This document shows positions 7,645-14,178 of a stretch of DNA of 14,927 nt, piece by piece. The DNA comes from Arcobacter sp. Its GTDB lineage: Bacteria > Campylobacterota > Campylobacteria > Campylobacterales > Arcobacteraceae. A program made the position numbers and the translations under genes. Positions within the stretch are counted from its first letter, which is position 1, and each line of letters begins with the position of its first letter. A model generated the notes under the pieces. It was not told the origin of the DNA. It did not search any database and saw only the letters and a program-made list of their open reading frames with translations. The stretch covers positions 8,183 through 23,109 of the forward strand of contig JADGEG010000008.1 in NCBI GenBank assembly GCA_016744485.1, given 5' to 3'.

Positions 7645-8850
7645 ATGTTAAGTAATTATTTAGAAAACTTACCAAATAAAGATGGTTATTTTGGAAAATT
7701 TGGTGGTTCATTTATACCTCCTATTTTAGAAGAGCCTTTTAAAGAAATAAAAAAAGCATATGAAGAACTTAAAAACTCTAAAGACTTTATAGAAGAATTA
7801 AAATATGTAAGAAAGCACTATCAAGGAAGACCAACTCCAATTTCTTATGCTAAAAACCTGAGCAATTATTGTGCTGGAGCAAAAATTTATTTAAAAAGAG
7901 AAGACTTAAACCATACAGGAGCTCATAAGTTAAACCACTGTATGGCTGAAGTAATTTTAGCAAAACACTTAGGTAAGAAAAAAGTAATAGCTGAAACAGG
8001 TGCAGGTCAACACGGTGTTGCTTTAGCAACTGCGGCTGCATATTTTGGATTGGAATGCGAAATTCATATGGGTGAAGTTGATGTTAAAAAAGAATATCCA
8101 AATGTTGTAAGAATGCAAATTTTAGGTGCAAAAGTTATTACAGTTACACATGGATTAAAAACATTAAAAGAAGCAGTTGATAGTGCTTTTGAAGCTTATA
8201 TAGCTCAAGTAAATGATGCTTTATATTGCATTGGTTCAGTTGTAGGACCTCATCCATTTCCTATGATGGTTAGAGATTTTCAATCAATTGTAGGTATTGA
8301 AGCAAAAGAACAATTTTTTGAATTTGAAAATAATTTACCTGATAATATAGTTGCTTGTGTAGGTGGAGGTTCAAATGCTATGGGAATTTTTTCTGCTTTT
8401 ATTGAAGATAAAGAAGTAAATCTTCATTGTGTTGAACCCATGGGTAAAGGTAAAGAGTTAGGACAACATTCAGCCTCTTTAACATATGGACAAGAAGGAG
8501 TTATGCATGGCTTTAATTCTATTATGTTAAAAGATGAAAAAGGTGAACCAGCTGCTGTTTATTCAAATGCTTCTGGAATTGATTATCCATCAGTTGGACC
8601 GGAACAAGCTTATTTAAATGATATTAATAGAACACAATTAGGACTTTGTGATGATAAAGAAGCAATTGATGCTTTTTATAAATTATCTAAATTAGAAGGT
8701 ATTATTCCAGCATTAGAGTCAGCTCATGCTATTGCATATGCTATGCAATTAGCAAAAACTTTGACTAAGGATAAAACAATTTTAGTTAATTTAAGTGGTA
8801 GAGGTGATAAAGATATTGATTTTGTAGTTGATAATTATTCTATAACATAA
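7645..8850 (+). CDS. trpB: Tryptophan synthase beta chain
   Basis: 401 residues, a full-length TrpB of the ordinary type. It condenses indole with serine to give tryptophan, using pyridoxal phosphate. The cofactor lysine is K95 in HTGAHKLNH, and the phosphate loop is G240-G-G-S-N244 in VGGGSNAMG. The strand AETGAGQHGVA and the VEPMGKGK segment also match the family. The start ATG follows an A/T-rich 45-base gap after dnaJ with only a weak GGAAA as ribosome site. No trpA neighbour is present, and the co-directional dnaJ is unrelated, so the trp genes are scattered in this genome unless a second trp locus exists. The convergent Sel1-repeat gene ends 32 bases downstream, with no clear terminator hairpin in between. 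Confidence 0.96.
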   Translation: MLSNYLENLPNKDGYFGKFGGSFIPPILEEPFKEIKKAYEELKNSKDFIEELKYVRKHYQGRPTPISYAKNLSNYCAGAKIYLKREDLNHTGAHKLNHCMAEVILAKHLGKKKVIAETGAGQHGVALATAAAYFGLECEIHMGEVDVKKEYPNVVRMQILGAKVITVTHGLKTLKEAVDSAFEAYIAQVNDALYCIGSVVGPHPFPMMVRDFQSIVGIEAKEQFFEFENNLPDNIVACVGGGSNAMGIFSAFIEDKEVNLHCVEPMGKGKELGQHSASLTYGQEGVMHGFNSIMLKDEKGEPAAVYSNASGIDYPSVGPEQAYLNDINRTQLGLCDDKEAIDAFYKLSKLEGIIPALESAHAIAYAMQLAKTLTKDKTILVNLSGRGDKDIDFVVDNYSIT

Positions 8851-8882
8851 ATTATGTAATATAAAGAGTAAAACTAATGGTT

Positions 8883-9815
8883 TCAATTAAAACTATGAGT
8901 TTGTAAAAATAATTTTGCTCTCTTATGTTTATTGTTTTTTGCTTTTTGCATCCAATATTTTGCTTTATTTAAATCTTTTTTTACACCCAAAGCATTATAA
9001 TAAAAATATCCTAGATAAAACATTGCTTTTGTATTTTCTTTTTTTAATAAATTATAAAAGTAAAAAGCTTTTTTATAATCTATTTCAGTAATATTACCTT
9101 GCCTATAAATATCTGCTAACTTAATTTGTGCATTTTTATTTCCTTGTTTAGCTGCATTTTCAAATAAAACGATTGCTTCTTGAGGATTATACTTTACATT
9201 ATTTGGTTTTGAATAAATTAAAGCTAAATTTGTTTGTGCTATTGTATTATTTGCATAAGCAGCTTTTTCATAATAAAAAATTGCTTTTTGTAAATCTTGT
9301 TTTGTTCCTTTTCCAAAAAAATACATATTTGCTAAATTATTTTGTGCAATGATTACACCTTGTTTAGCTGATTTTTCATACCAAAAAAAAGCTTTTTTTT
9401 GAGCATTTATAGATGGGTCTAATTCGTAAATCATAGCTATATTTAATTGAGCTAAAGCATAATTTTGTTGTGCAGATTTTTCAAACCAATATATAGCTTT
9501 TTCTTTATTTTTATCTACTATTATACCAAGATATAAAAGCTGTGCTAGATTATTTTGAGCAATTTTATTACCTAAATATGCCGAACTCTCATACCATTTA
9601 AAAGCTTCTTTTTTATTAATTTCTACACCTAAACCTTTATAATGCATTAATCCTAGATTATATTGTGCTTTCGCATTATCTTTTTTAGCTAGTATTTTAA
9701 ATTCTTCATATGCCTTTTTATAGTTTTTATTTTGAAAATTATTTACTGCATCAATAAATGATATAGAATATAAATTTAAAGTTAAAGTTATACTTATAAT
9801 AAATAAAAATCTCAT
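8883..9815 (-). CDS. Secreted Sel1-repeat (SLR) protein
   Basis: 310 residues. The N-terminus is a likely Sec signal peptide (MRFLFIISITLTLNLYSIS), so the protein is probably exported to the periplasm; there is no lipobox cysteine. From about residue 45 to the end it is a row of roughly seven Sel1-like repeats of about 36 residues. Typical units are AKAQYNLGLMHYKGLGV and IAQNNLANMYFFGKG, each followed by an A-x-x-W/F-Y-E-K-A/S-A helix. Such proteins form a superhelical scaffold for protein contacts; the Helicobacter cysteine-rich Hcp proteins are relatives, but this one lacks their paired cysteines. AAAAGGA at 9824-9830 supports the start. cbiB ends 22 bases upstream on the same strand. The function cannot be assigned from sequence. 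Confidence 0.88.
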   Translation of the reverse strand: MRFLFIISITLTLNLYSISFIDAVNNFQNKNYKKAYEEFKILAKKDNAKAQYNLGLMHYKGLGVEINKKEAFKWYESSAYLGNKIAQNNLAQLLYLGIIVDKNKEKAIYWFEKSAQQNYALAQLNIAMIYELDPSINAQKKAFFWYEKSAKQGVIIAQNNLANMYFFGKGTKQDLQKAIFYYEKAAYANNTIAQTNLALIYSKPNNVKYNPQEAIVLFENAAKQGNKNAQIKLADIYRQGNITEIDYKKAFYFYNLLKKENTKAMFYLGYFYYNALGVKKDLNKAKYWMQKAKNNKHKRAKLFLQTHSFN

Positions 9816-9837
9816 ATTTAAAATCCTTTTGGGGTTT

Positions 9838-10743
9838 TTAAGATCTAAGTATTAAATAAATAATACCATAAAATAGTACTAAAAAATCAAGTTTTGATTT
9901 TAAACTTAAAGATTGGATTACATTAATTTTTTTTATTTTAGAGCTTCCTTTCGAAAAATATGCTTTATTTTTTATTTTGCCAAAATAAGATGTAGGACCT
10001 CCTAATTTGACATTCAATGACAAAGCCATAGCAGATATTGGATATCCTGCATTTATACTATCGTGTTTTACTCCAAACTTGTAAAAATTTAATAATGCAT
10101 TTTTTGACATAAAAAATATAGCTATTAATATAGCTGTTATTCTAGCTGGAATATAATTTACAATATCATCCAATCTTGCACAAAATTTTCCAAAATTTTC
10201 GTATCTTTTATTTCTATATCCTTGCATTGAATCAAGTGTATTTATTGTTTTATATATAAATCCACCAACAAGTCCAAATACAAAAATATAAAATATTGGT
10301 GCTATAACTCCATCATTAAAATTTTCTGCATAAGTTTCAATACCAGCTTTATAAATATCTTCTTGTGTCATATCTTTCGTATCTCTACTTACTAAAAAAG
10401 CAATTTTATCTCTTGCATTCTTACTATTAATAAGTTCATATACACTATCATATAACATTTTTGATGATATACAAAAAGAAGCTAAAAATGCTTGAAATAA
10501 AATATTTTCAATTAAACTTATAATGGTAATACAAAAATATACTACTATTAATACAACACAACTAAGAATAAAACCTCTAAAAATACTATCTTTATAAAAA
10601 TGTTTTTCTAAAAAAGATATAAGAAAACCAATTATTATAATAGGATGAATAAAGTATTTATACCTATTAAATTCGCAAAAATAAAAATCAATAAAATAAG
10701 CTATAAATATAAGTTCATAATTAAAAAACTCATTAAAGTTCAT
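9838..10743 (-). CDS. cbiB: Adenosylcobinamide-phosphate synthase (CbiB/CobD)
   Basis: 301 residues, normal for CbiB. This inner-membrane enzyme joins adenosylcobyric acid to (R)-1-amino-2-propanol phosphate in late cobalamin synthesis. Recognisable parts are the FIHPIIIIGFLISFLEK segment (H33-P34), VSRDTKDM around 117-124, ETYAENFNDG at E136-G145, the KTINTLDSMQGY segment, and RLDDIVNYIPARITA. Four to five hydrophobic stretches fit the known multispan topology. The start overlaps by 11 bases the end of the aminotransferase fragment upstream, which would make the aminopropanol phosphate, so the two steps are coupled. Naming varies: CobD in the aerobic nomenclature is CbiB in Salmonella. Confidence 0.95.
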   Translation of the reverse strand: MNFNEFFNYELIFIAYFIDFYFCEFNRYKYFIHPIIIIGFLISFLEKHFYKDSIFRGFILSCVVLIVVYFCITIISLIENILFQAFLASFCISSKMLYDSVYELINSKNARDKIAFLVSRDTKDMTQEDIYKAGIETYAENFNDGVIAPIFYIFVFGLVGGFIYKTINTLDSMQGYRNKRYENFGKFCARLDDIVNYIPARITAILIAIFFMSKNALLNFYKFGVKHDSINAGYPISAMALSLNVKLGGPTSYFGKIKNKAYFSKGSSKIKKINVIQSLSLKSKLDFLVLFYGIIYLILRS

Positions 10744-10993
10744 CTAAAGCTTGCTTTAACTTAAATAAATAGTTTCTATTTTTAACAGCAATTCGTATAT
10801 GATACTTATTTAGATAATCAAAATTTGAACAATTTCTTATTAATATTTTATACTCTTTAAGTTTATTTTGGAATTTTTTGGCTTTCATATTTTTTAATTT
10901 TATTAAAATAAAATTTGCCTGACTTTTATATATTTGTTCAATAAAAAGACGCAGTTTTTCCATATTTAAACTATGCTGCAAATGTATTAACAA
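10733..10993 (-). CDS. cobC: C-terminal fragment of threonine-phosphate decarboxylase (CobC; CobD of Salmonella), cut at the contig junction
   Basis: Only about 80 residues of a PLP-dependent class I/II aminotransferase-fold protein that is normally over 300 residues long. The tail is characteristic: SQANFILIKL, then ILIRNCSNFDYLNKYHIRIAV, matching the C-terminal domain of the enzyme that decarboxylates threonine phosphate to (R)-1-amino-2-propanol phosphate, the substrate of CbiB. The 11-base overlap with cbiB supports this. The TTG at 10991-10993 is only a formal start. The frame stays open to a stop at 11012-11014, but recognisable homology ends at about 10,970-10,990, and the catalytic lysine region and everything before it are missing. 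Other frames upstream on this strand give no continuation, so a simple frameshift does not explain the loss. The gene is cut by the join to unrelated DNA. Confidence 0.7.
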   Translation of the reverse strand: MLIHLQHSLNMEKLRLFIEQIYKSQANFILIKLKNMKAKKFQNKLKEYKILIRNCSNFDYLNKYHIRIAVKNRNYLFKLKQALDEL

Positions 10994-11058
10994 ATAAATA
11001 TTAAATATTTTTTATTTATTATATTTAAAAATCTGTAAGGGCCAACATAAAACAAAAT
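10994..11058. other. A+T-rich join between bacterial and foreign, virus-like sequence
   Basis: These 65 bases lie between the end of the recognisable bacterial frame and the first foreign ORF. The left 40 bases are nearly pure A/T and simple in structure (repeated AATATT, TTTATT words); G/C appears from 11,034 on (CTGTAAGGGCC). To the left lies very A+T-rich Arcobacter-like DNA with ribosome binding sites; to the right lies DNA of higher G+C without them. I see no att-like core, tRNA end, integrase or insertion-sequence terminus, which argues against a normal integration site and for an assembly join in low-complexity sequence. The exact breakpoint cannot be placed by eye. Confidence 0.65.
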
Positions 11059-11343
11059 ATGAACAACAACCAAGAAGAAGATATTCCATCAGAGGAGATT
11101 AAAGCAGATACGTTTCGTACCATAAACAAGCGTTTTAACGAAACGCATAATAAAGCTGCATGGAGACAAACTAAAAGAAAGCTCAAAAGTAGTTTAGCAC
11201 TGATAGGACGCGAAGAATCTCTTGCTATTTGGATACCAATTTCAAGTAAAAAATATGTAATTCGCAAAGCTGAAACACTTGGCTTTAAAGTCACTGAAGG
11301 CGAAGACAAACTCACAACGAGTGAGCTCTTTTTTGAATGGTAG
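11059..11343 (+). CDS. Small basic protein of unknown function (foreign block)
   Basis: 94 residues, not recognised. The N-terminus is acidic (NNNQEEDIPSEEI); a strongly basic middle (RQTKRKLKS) follows, then a short mixed alpha/beta-looking C-terminal half with IWIPISSKKYVIRK and a final SELFFEW. No signal peptide, membrane segment or cysteine motif. The ATG is preceded by AACATAAAACAAAAT, with no Shine-Dalgarno sequence. The charge pattern and balanced codon use favour this frame over the Ser/Leu-rich frame on the other strand. It is the first gene after the junction and is followed by a 140-base non-coding gap holding an inverted repeat. A nucleic-acid-binding role would fit the basic patch, but that is a guess. 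Confidence 0.6.
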   Translation: MNNNQEEDIPSEEIKADTFRTINKRFNETHNKAAWRQTKRKLKSSLALIGREESLAIWIPISSKKYVIRKAETLGFKVTEGEDKLTTSELFFEW

Positions 11344-11347
11344 CAGT

Positions 11348-11415
11348 AAATAAAACCTTTTATTTTATTTGTAGTGGAATTGTTATCAGGCCTAATAAGG
11401 TGCAAATAAAATAAA
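11348..11415. repeat. A/T inverted repeats able to form competing hairpins
   Basis: TTTATTTTATTT at 11359-11370 is exactly complementary to AAATAAAATAAA at 11404-11415, and the stem can extend inward by G-C, T-G and A-T pairs to about 15 pairs around a 27-base loop. The same left arm can pair instead with AAATAAAA at 11348-11355 (eight pairs, seven-base loop). The region starts four bases after the stop of the first foreign gene and ends about 70 bases before the next start, so a transcript-end or polyadenylation hairpin is plausible. A/T bias alone can also produce such repeats. Confidence 0.45.
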
Positions 11416-11483
11416 CAAACATAAATGGCGGATTTATTAAACAATTATTGCAATACGAAAATGAAATAAATTAATTTTTATTC

Positions 11484-11915
11484 ATGAGGGGTAGTAGCAC
11501 TGAAACACAAGATGAACGCTTTAGTGCCCTTTTAGACGCTGCGCTTGAAGAATATTGCCAGTGTGATGACGCGCATACCACTCCAAATTATTGTTTGTGG
11601 TGTTTTAAAATTAAAGGCTGTGACGCCATTTGCTGCCCGCTGGTATTAGTTTGCGAGTACCCAAACTGTACCAATCACAAACTTGATCAGAGTACAGCAA
11701 TTTGCAGCTCTTGTATCCGATCTTACAACAATTTTGGATGGCGTTACGGCATTGGTGAAAAAAATGGCAAAATTGCGCTTTTTTGTCCCCGGCATAAGCA
11801 ACCCCCGCTGAGGAGCCAAATGATTTCTATAAGTATTATGCAAACAAGCAACAACTTTGATAATAGTGAGGAGACGCAACAATCACCGCAAAAAAGATTA
11901 AAAATTTTAATTTGA
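11484..11915 (+). CDS. Cysteine-rich protein, putative zinc-binding (foreign block)
   Basis: 143 residues with 12 cysteines between positions 25 and 101: C25, C27, C37, C40, C46, C50, C51, C57, C62, C74, C77, C101, plus histidines H31, H65 and H104 near them. CxC, CxxC (twice), CxxxCC and a final FCPRHK suggest two or more zinc sites of RING, B-box or PHD style, but the spacing matches none of these closely enough for a name. No signal peptide, so the cysteines are more likely metal ligands than disulfides. The C-terminal 35 residues are polar and probably disordered. There is no Shine-Dalgarno sequence before the ATG. A near-palindrome, ATTAAAA-A-TTTTAAT, at 11897-11911 overlaps the last codons. 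Confidence 0.65.
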   Translation: MRGSSTETQDERFSALLDAALEEYCQCDDAHTTPNYCLWCFKIKGCDAICCPLVLVCEYPNCTNHKLDQSTAICSSCIRSYNNFGWRYGIGEKNGKIALFCPRHKQPPLRSQMISISIMQTSNNFDNSEETQQSPQKRLKILI

Positions 11916-11928
11916 TTTGAAAGAAGCT

Positions 11929-12213
11929 ATGGCTTACAAACAACAAGAGCTTATAGATTATGTTGTTGGTAAGGTTGAAGATAATTTGGATAAAATTGCG
12001 GACGGAACAGTAGAAGAAACAACATTTTCAGCTGCTATGCCTTATGGATCTATAGATAAAAGCAAACTGTTAATTGCTGACTGGCTCGTAACAAACTTTC
12101 CCAACTGCGTCACTTGCATTTCAAACAAAAAACGGGCGTTTACCAACTTGAACAAAAACAATCTAATTCCTGCCAATATTTATTTTATAAACTTGGATAA
12201 ATATGTGTTTTGA
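11929..12213 (+). CDS. Small protein of unknown function (foreign block)
   Basis: 94 residues from the ATG at 11929. The frame also has a TTG at 11917, which I do not favour because nothing else in this block uses TTG. The N-terminal half is acidic and helical in appearance (QELIDYVVGKVEDNLDKIADG). The C-terminal half is more mixed, with WLVTNFPNCVTCISNKKRAF holding the only CxxC, and hydrophobic strands to the end. No membrane segment. It follows the cysteine-rich gene by 13 bases in the same direction. I do not recognise the family. The TTCPN-like CxxC could be a redox or metal site, but two cysteines alone do not show this. Confidence 0.55.
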   Translation: MAYKQQELIDYVVGKVEDNLDKIADGTVEETTFSAAMPYGSIDKSKLLIADWLVTNFPNCVTCISNKKRAFTNLNKNNLIPANIYFINLDKYVF

Positions 12214-12275
12214 TTGCCAGCAAATAAACATTAATAACTTTAAACGTAAATACACAAATATTAAATCTTTTAAAA

Positions 12276-12758
12276 ATGAAGCAGATTGAAACTGCCAACT
12301 ACATCTTTGCCGGACTACAAGCAATCTGGCTCTGTTTATTTTTAACAGGACGCATTTGGAGCTTTGCAGCAACCGGAGATGATGACGCTGGTCGGTTTAT
12401 TAGAGCGGAAGTGGGTGCTTTCTTTTTTCACGCCGGTACTGTTCTTGCTGTATGGGCTGCCGCCTATGATCACGTTTCTAAGCTGCGCTGGCGCTTTTTG
12501 ATTCCTCTTTTTGCTATGCAATTTGTTAATGGTCTCTTTACTGTTTTAAATGTGGGTTTATATTCTGCAAATCGTCCCATGATGCATCCACTCTATGAGT
12601 TTGTTCTTTATGGAATTGGTGTCTATCAGCTTTCTATTTTATTTGTGGGTATAATTTATTATGGTTATCATGCTTGGAGTGTTTCACATAACAAAAACGC
12701 CGAGACTGCTGTAAATATTAAAAGTAGGAATAGGACGAAAATCTTCCTTAACATATAA
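12276..12758 (+). CDS. Four-helix membrane protein of unknown function (foreign block)
   Basis: 160 residues with four clear hydrophobic helices at about 9-30, 46-64, 73-95 and 108-130. Charged links lie between them (GDDDAGRFIRAE after the first, DHVSKLRWR after the second), and the tail from about residue 135 is hydrophilic and rich in Lys and Asn. This is a tetraspan layout of the kind found in small viral or cellular membrane proteins, but I see no motif of tetraspanins (no CCG), MARVEL proteins or known channels. By the positive-inside rule the KLRWR loop and the tail would face the cytosol. The upstream 62 bases are A/T-rich, with no Shine-Dalgarno sequence. It may be a virion envelope or inner-membrane protein if the block is viral. 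Confidence 0.65.
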   Translation: MKQIETANYIFAGLQAIWLCLFLTGRIWSFAATGDDDAGRFIRAEVGAFFFHAGTVLAVWAAAYDHVSKLRWRFLIPLFAMQFVNGLFTVLNVGLYSANRPMMHPLYEFVLYGIGVYQLSILFVGIIYYGYHAWSVSHNKNAETAVNIKSRNRTKIFLNI

Positions 12759-12811
12759 TATATAAAAATGGAATTCAAATTGGGAAATATATTTTAATTA
12801 AAAGAGAAACA

Positions 12812-13759
12812 ATGAATGATAATAATAGCAATTTTGAAATTCTTCAAACTCCCCGGGGAATCAGACATCCAATTGGGAGATCTCCTTCTCCCAGAGATAA
12901 CACTATGGTCAGCGCTGACATGCCTGTAGATTTTGCGCGCTTTCAAAAAGAACGCTTTGAAGCATTTACACTGGCAAAAGGAAAAATAACTTATGATGTC
13001 AATAAGATTTTGCATAGTGTTTGTAGAAATGCCATGCTGTGCGGAAAGACACATTTTCGCCTACAAACGCTTCGAATGCCCGGTGCGTTTAGTTATACTT
13101 ATAACAGAAAAGATGATGATACAACTCATACAATTTACCACATACATACGCTGAAACCCATAGCTGATACAACAGCACGGGTTAAATTGAACAAAGAATA
13201 TACTAAACCACTTTTTGATTGGTTAAGGGAACAAGGCGTTCATTTTTATTTAACCACTCATCAGATGAGTAATACCACAAGTTTTAACAATAAGCCGTTA
13301 GCAAATTTCGTTCATATAGAAGCTTATTTAATTCCAGAAGATACAGATATTCGCGAAAAACCCGGAATGCTACTATCTCTTTGGAACGGTGTTTATACCA
13401 TTAAATGTTTGGATGAAAGTATGCTTGGCGATTGGAATAAGCGTTTGTTGTCGTCATTTAGAACGGGTGCTGCACATTGTATTATATGCACTCTATATTT
13501 GGAATCCGATTACGAAGATACACCTAAAAACAATAAGAATAATCTGCCCATTAGAAACGAATATAATGTGCTTAACCCCAGAGATCATTTAACCATGGAA
13601 TTATTAAACCCAATGCCTGATTGGAGTTTAAAAGATAAATTTACCACGTTATTGAGCTGGGTGACGCAATTAAATTACAAATGGACTTTATTGTGTAGCG
13701 ATAAATGCTCTTGGGCTTATTTTACAGTTATGCTTGATCCCGTAGAAGATGTTTATTAA
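12812..13759 (+). CDS. 315-residue orphan protein (foreign block)
   Basis: The longest ORF of the block. The first 35 residues are polar with PRGIRHPIGRSPSPRDN, probably disordered. The rest looks like a globular, mixed alpha/beta protein with many aromatic residues. It has no signal peptide or membrane helix. Noticeable spots are a His/Thr-rich run DDDTTHTIYHIHTL near residues 102-115, HCIICTLYLESDYED near 221-235, and a C-terminal region with repeated Trp (DWSLKDK, LLSWVTQLNYKW, CSWAYF). I cannot assign a family; the scattered His and Cys do not form a recognised zinc or nuclease motif. The ATG follows AATTAAAAGAGAAACA, a weak purine stretch. It converges on the next reverse gene with only eight bases between the stops. 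Confidence 0.65.
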   Translation: MNDNNSNFEILQTPRGIRHPIGRSPSPRDNTMVSADMPVDFARFQKERFEAFTLAKGKITYDVNKILHSVCRNAMLCGKTHFRLQTLRMPGAFSYTYNRKDDDTTHTIYHIHTLKPIADTTARVKLNKEYTKPLFDWLREQGVHFYLTTHQMSNTTSFNNKPLANFVHIEAYLIPEDTDIREKPGMLLSLWNGVYTIKCLDESMLGDWNKRLLSSFRTGAAHCIICTLYLESDYEDTPKNNKNNLPIRNEYNVLNPRDHLTMELLNPMPDWSLKDKFTTLLSWVTQLNYKWTLLCSDKCSWAYFTVMLDPVEDVY

Positions 13760-13767
13760 AAAACAAA

Positions 13768-14178
13768 TCATTTATTTTTAGTTTGCTCCTTTTCTTTATC
13801 CAGCCATTTACGTTCTTTTTCTTCTCGCTCTTCTGTTTCTCTTGCTTCCAAAGCTTTAGTTTCTTCTAGTTCTTGATCATACAGTTCTTGTTGCATTTTA
13901 CTGATTTGATCTTTCCAGCGCTTCCGCCAATTGGTACAACAACATCCTCTACAGTATCGCATCCCAATATAATTGAAAAAGATACAACAGCTCCATTCTT
14001 CCCATTCCGGAGCTTCCATTTCGGGTAAGCCAATTTCTACATTCTTACATACCCCAAATAAACAACCAGCCAGCATAATACTGCTCATTAAAGACGCAAC
14101 AAAACTAATGGCAATGACAGTTGTCTGTTCGTTAAATGTGAGCTCCAAAGCGTCGATAGCCGTAATATTGTATGCCAT
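13768..14178 (-). CDS. Single-pass membrane protein with cysteine cluster and charged tail (foreign block)
   Basis: 136 residues. One hydrophobic helix spans about 20-43. It is followed by an acidic-aromatic stretch (PEMEAPEWEEW), a cysteine cluster (C64, C65, C76, C79, C80, C81, with the run CRGCCCTNW), then a long Glu/Lys/Arg-rich helix from about 85 to the end that should be a coiled coil or single alpha-helix. The cysteines close to the membrane could be palmitoylation sites, disulfides or a metal site; sequence alone does not decide. The start lies 47 bases inside the end of the upstream F-box-like gene, in another frame, so the two are expressed from overlapping DNA. No ribosome binding site is visible. 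The family is unknown. Confidence 0.6.
   Translation of the reverse strand: MAYNITAIDALELTFNEQTTVIAISFVASLMSSIMLAGCLFGVCKNVEIGLPEMEAPEWEEWSCCIFFNYIGMRYCRGCCCTNWRKRWKDQISKMQQELYDQELEETKALEARETEEREEKERKWLDKEKEQTKNK

Noticed and set aside
9820..9840. Possible terminator hairpin AAAATCC-TTTTG-GGGTTTT between the Sel1 gene and cbiB
   Set aside because: It forms as a terminator only on the forward strand, where no gene ends; both neighbours are reverse. On the reverse strand one pair is lost and the region serves as the ribosome binding site of the Sel1 gene.
11003..11010. AAATATTT, the motif known before many marseillevirus genes
   Set aside because: It occurs about 50 bases before the first foreign ORF, but the sequence around it is nearly pure A/T. 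It is absent before the other foreign starts, and another copy (about 14,640) is inside a coding region. It is not enough to name the virus.
11025..11444. Reverse ORF of 139 residues opposite the first foreign gene
   Set aside because: It is dominated by Ser, Leu and Ile with a scattered Cys pattern, as expected from the complement of a coding strand. The forward frame has a balanced, charged protein. The reverse frame would also run through the inverted repeat.
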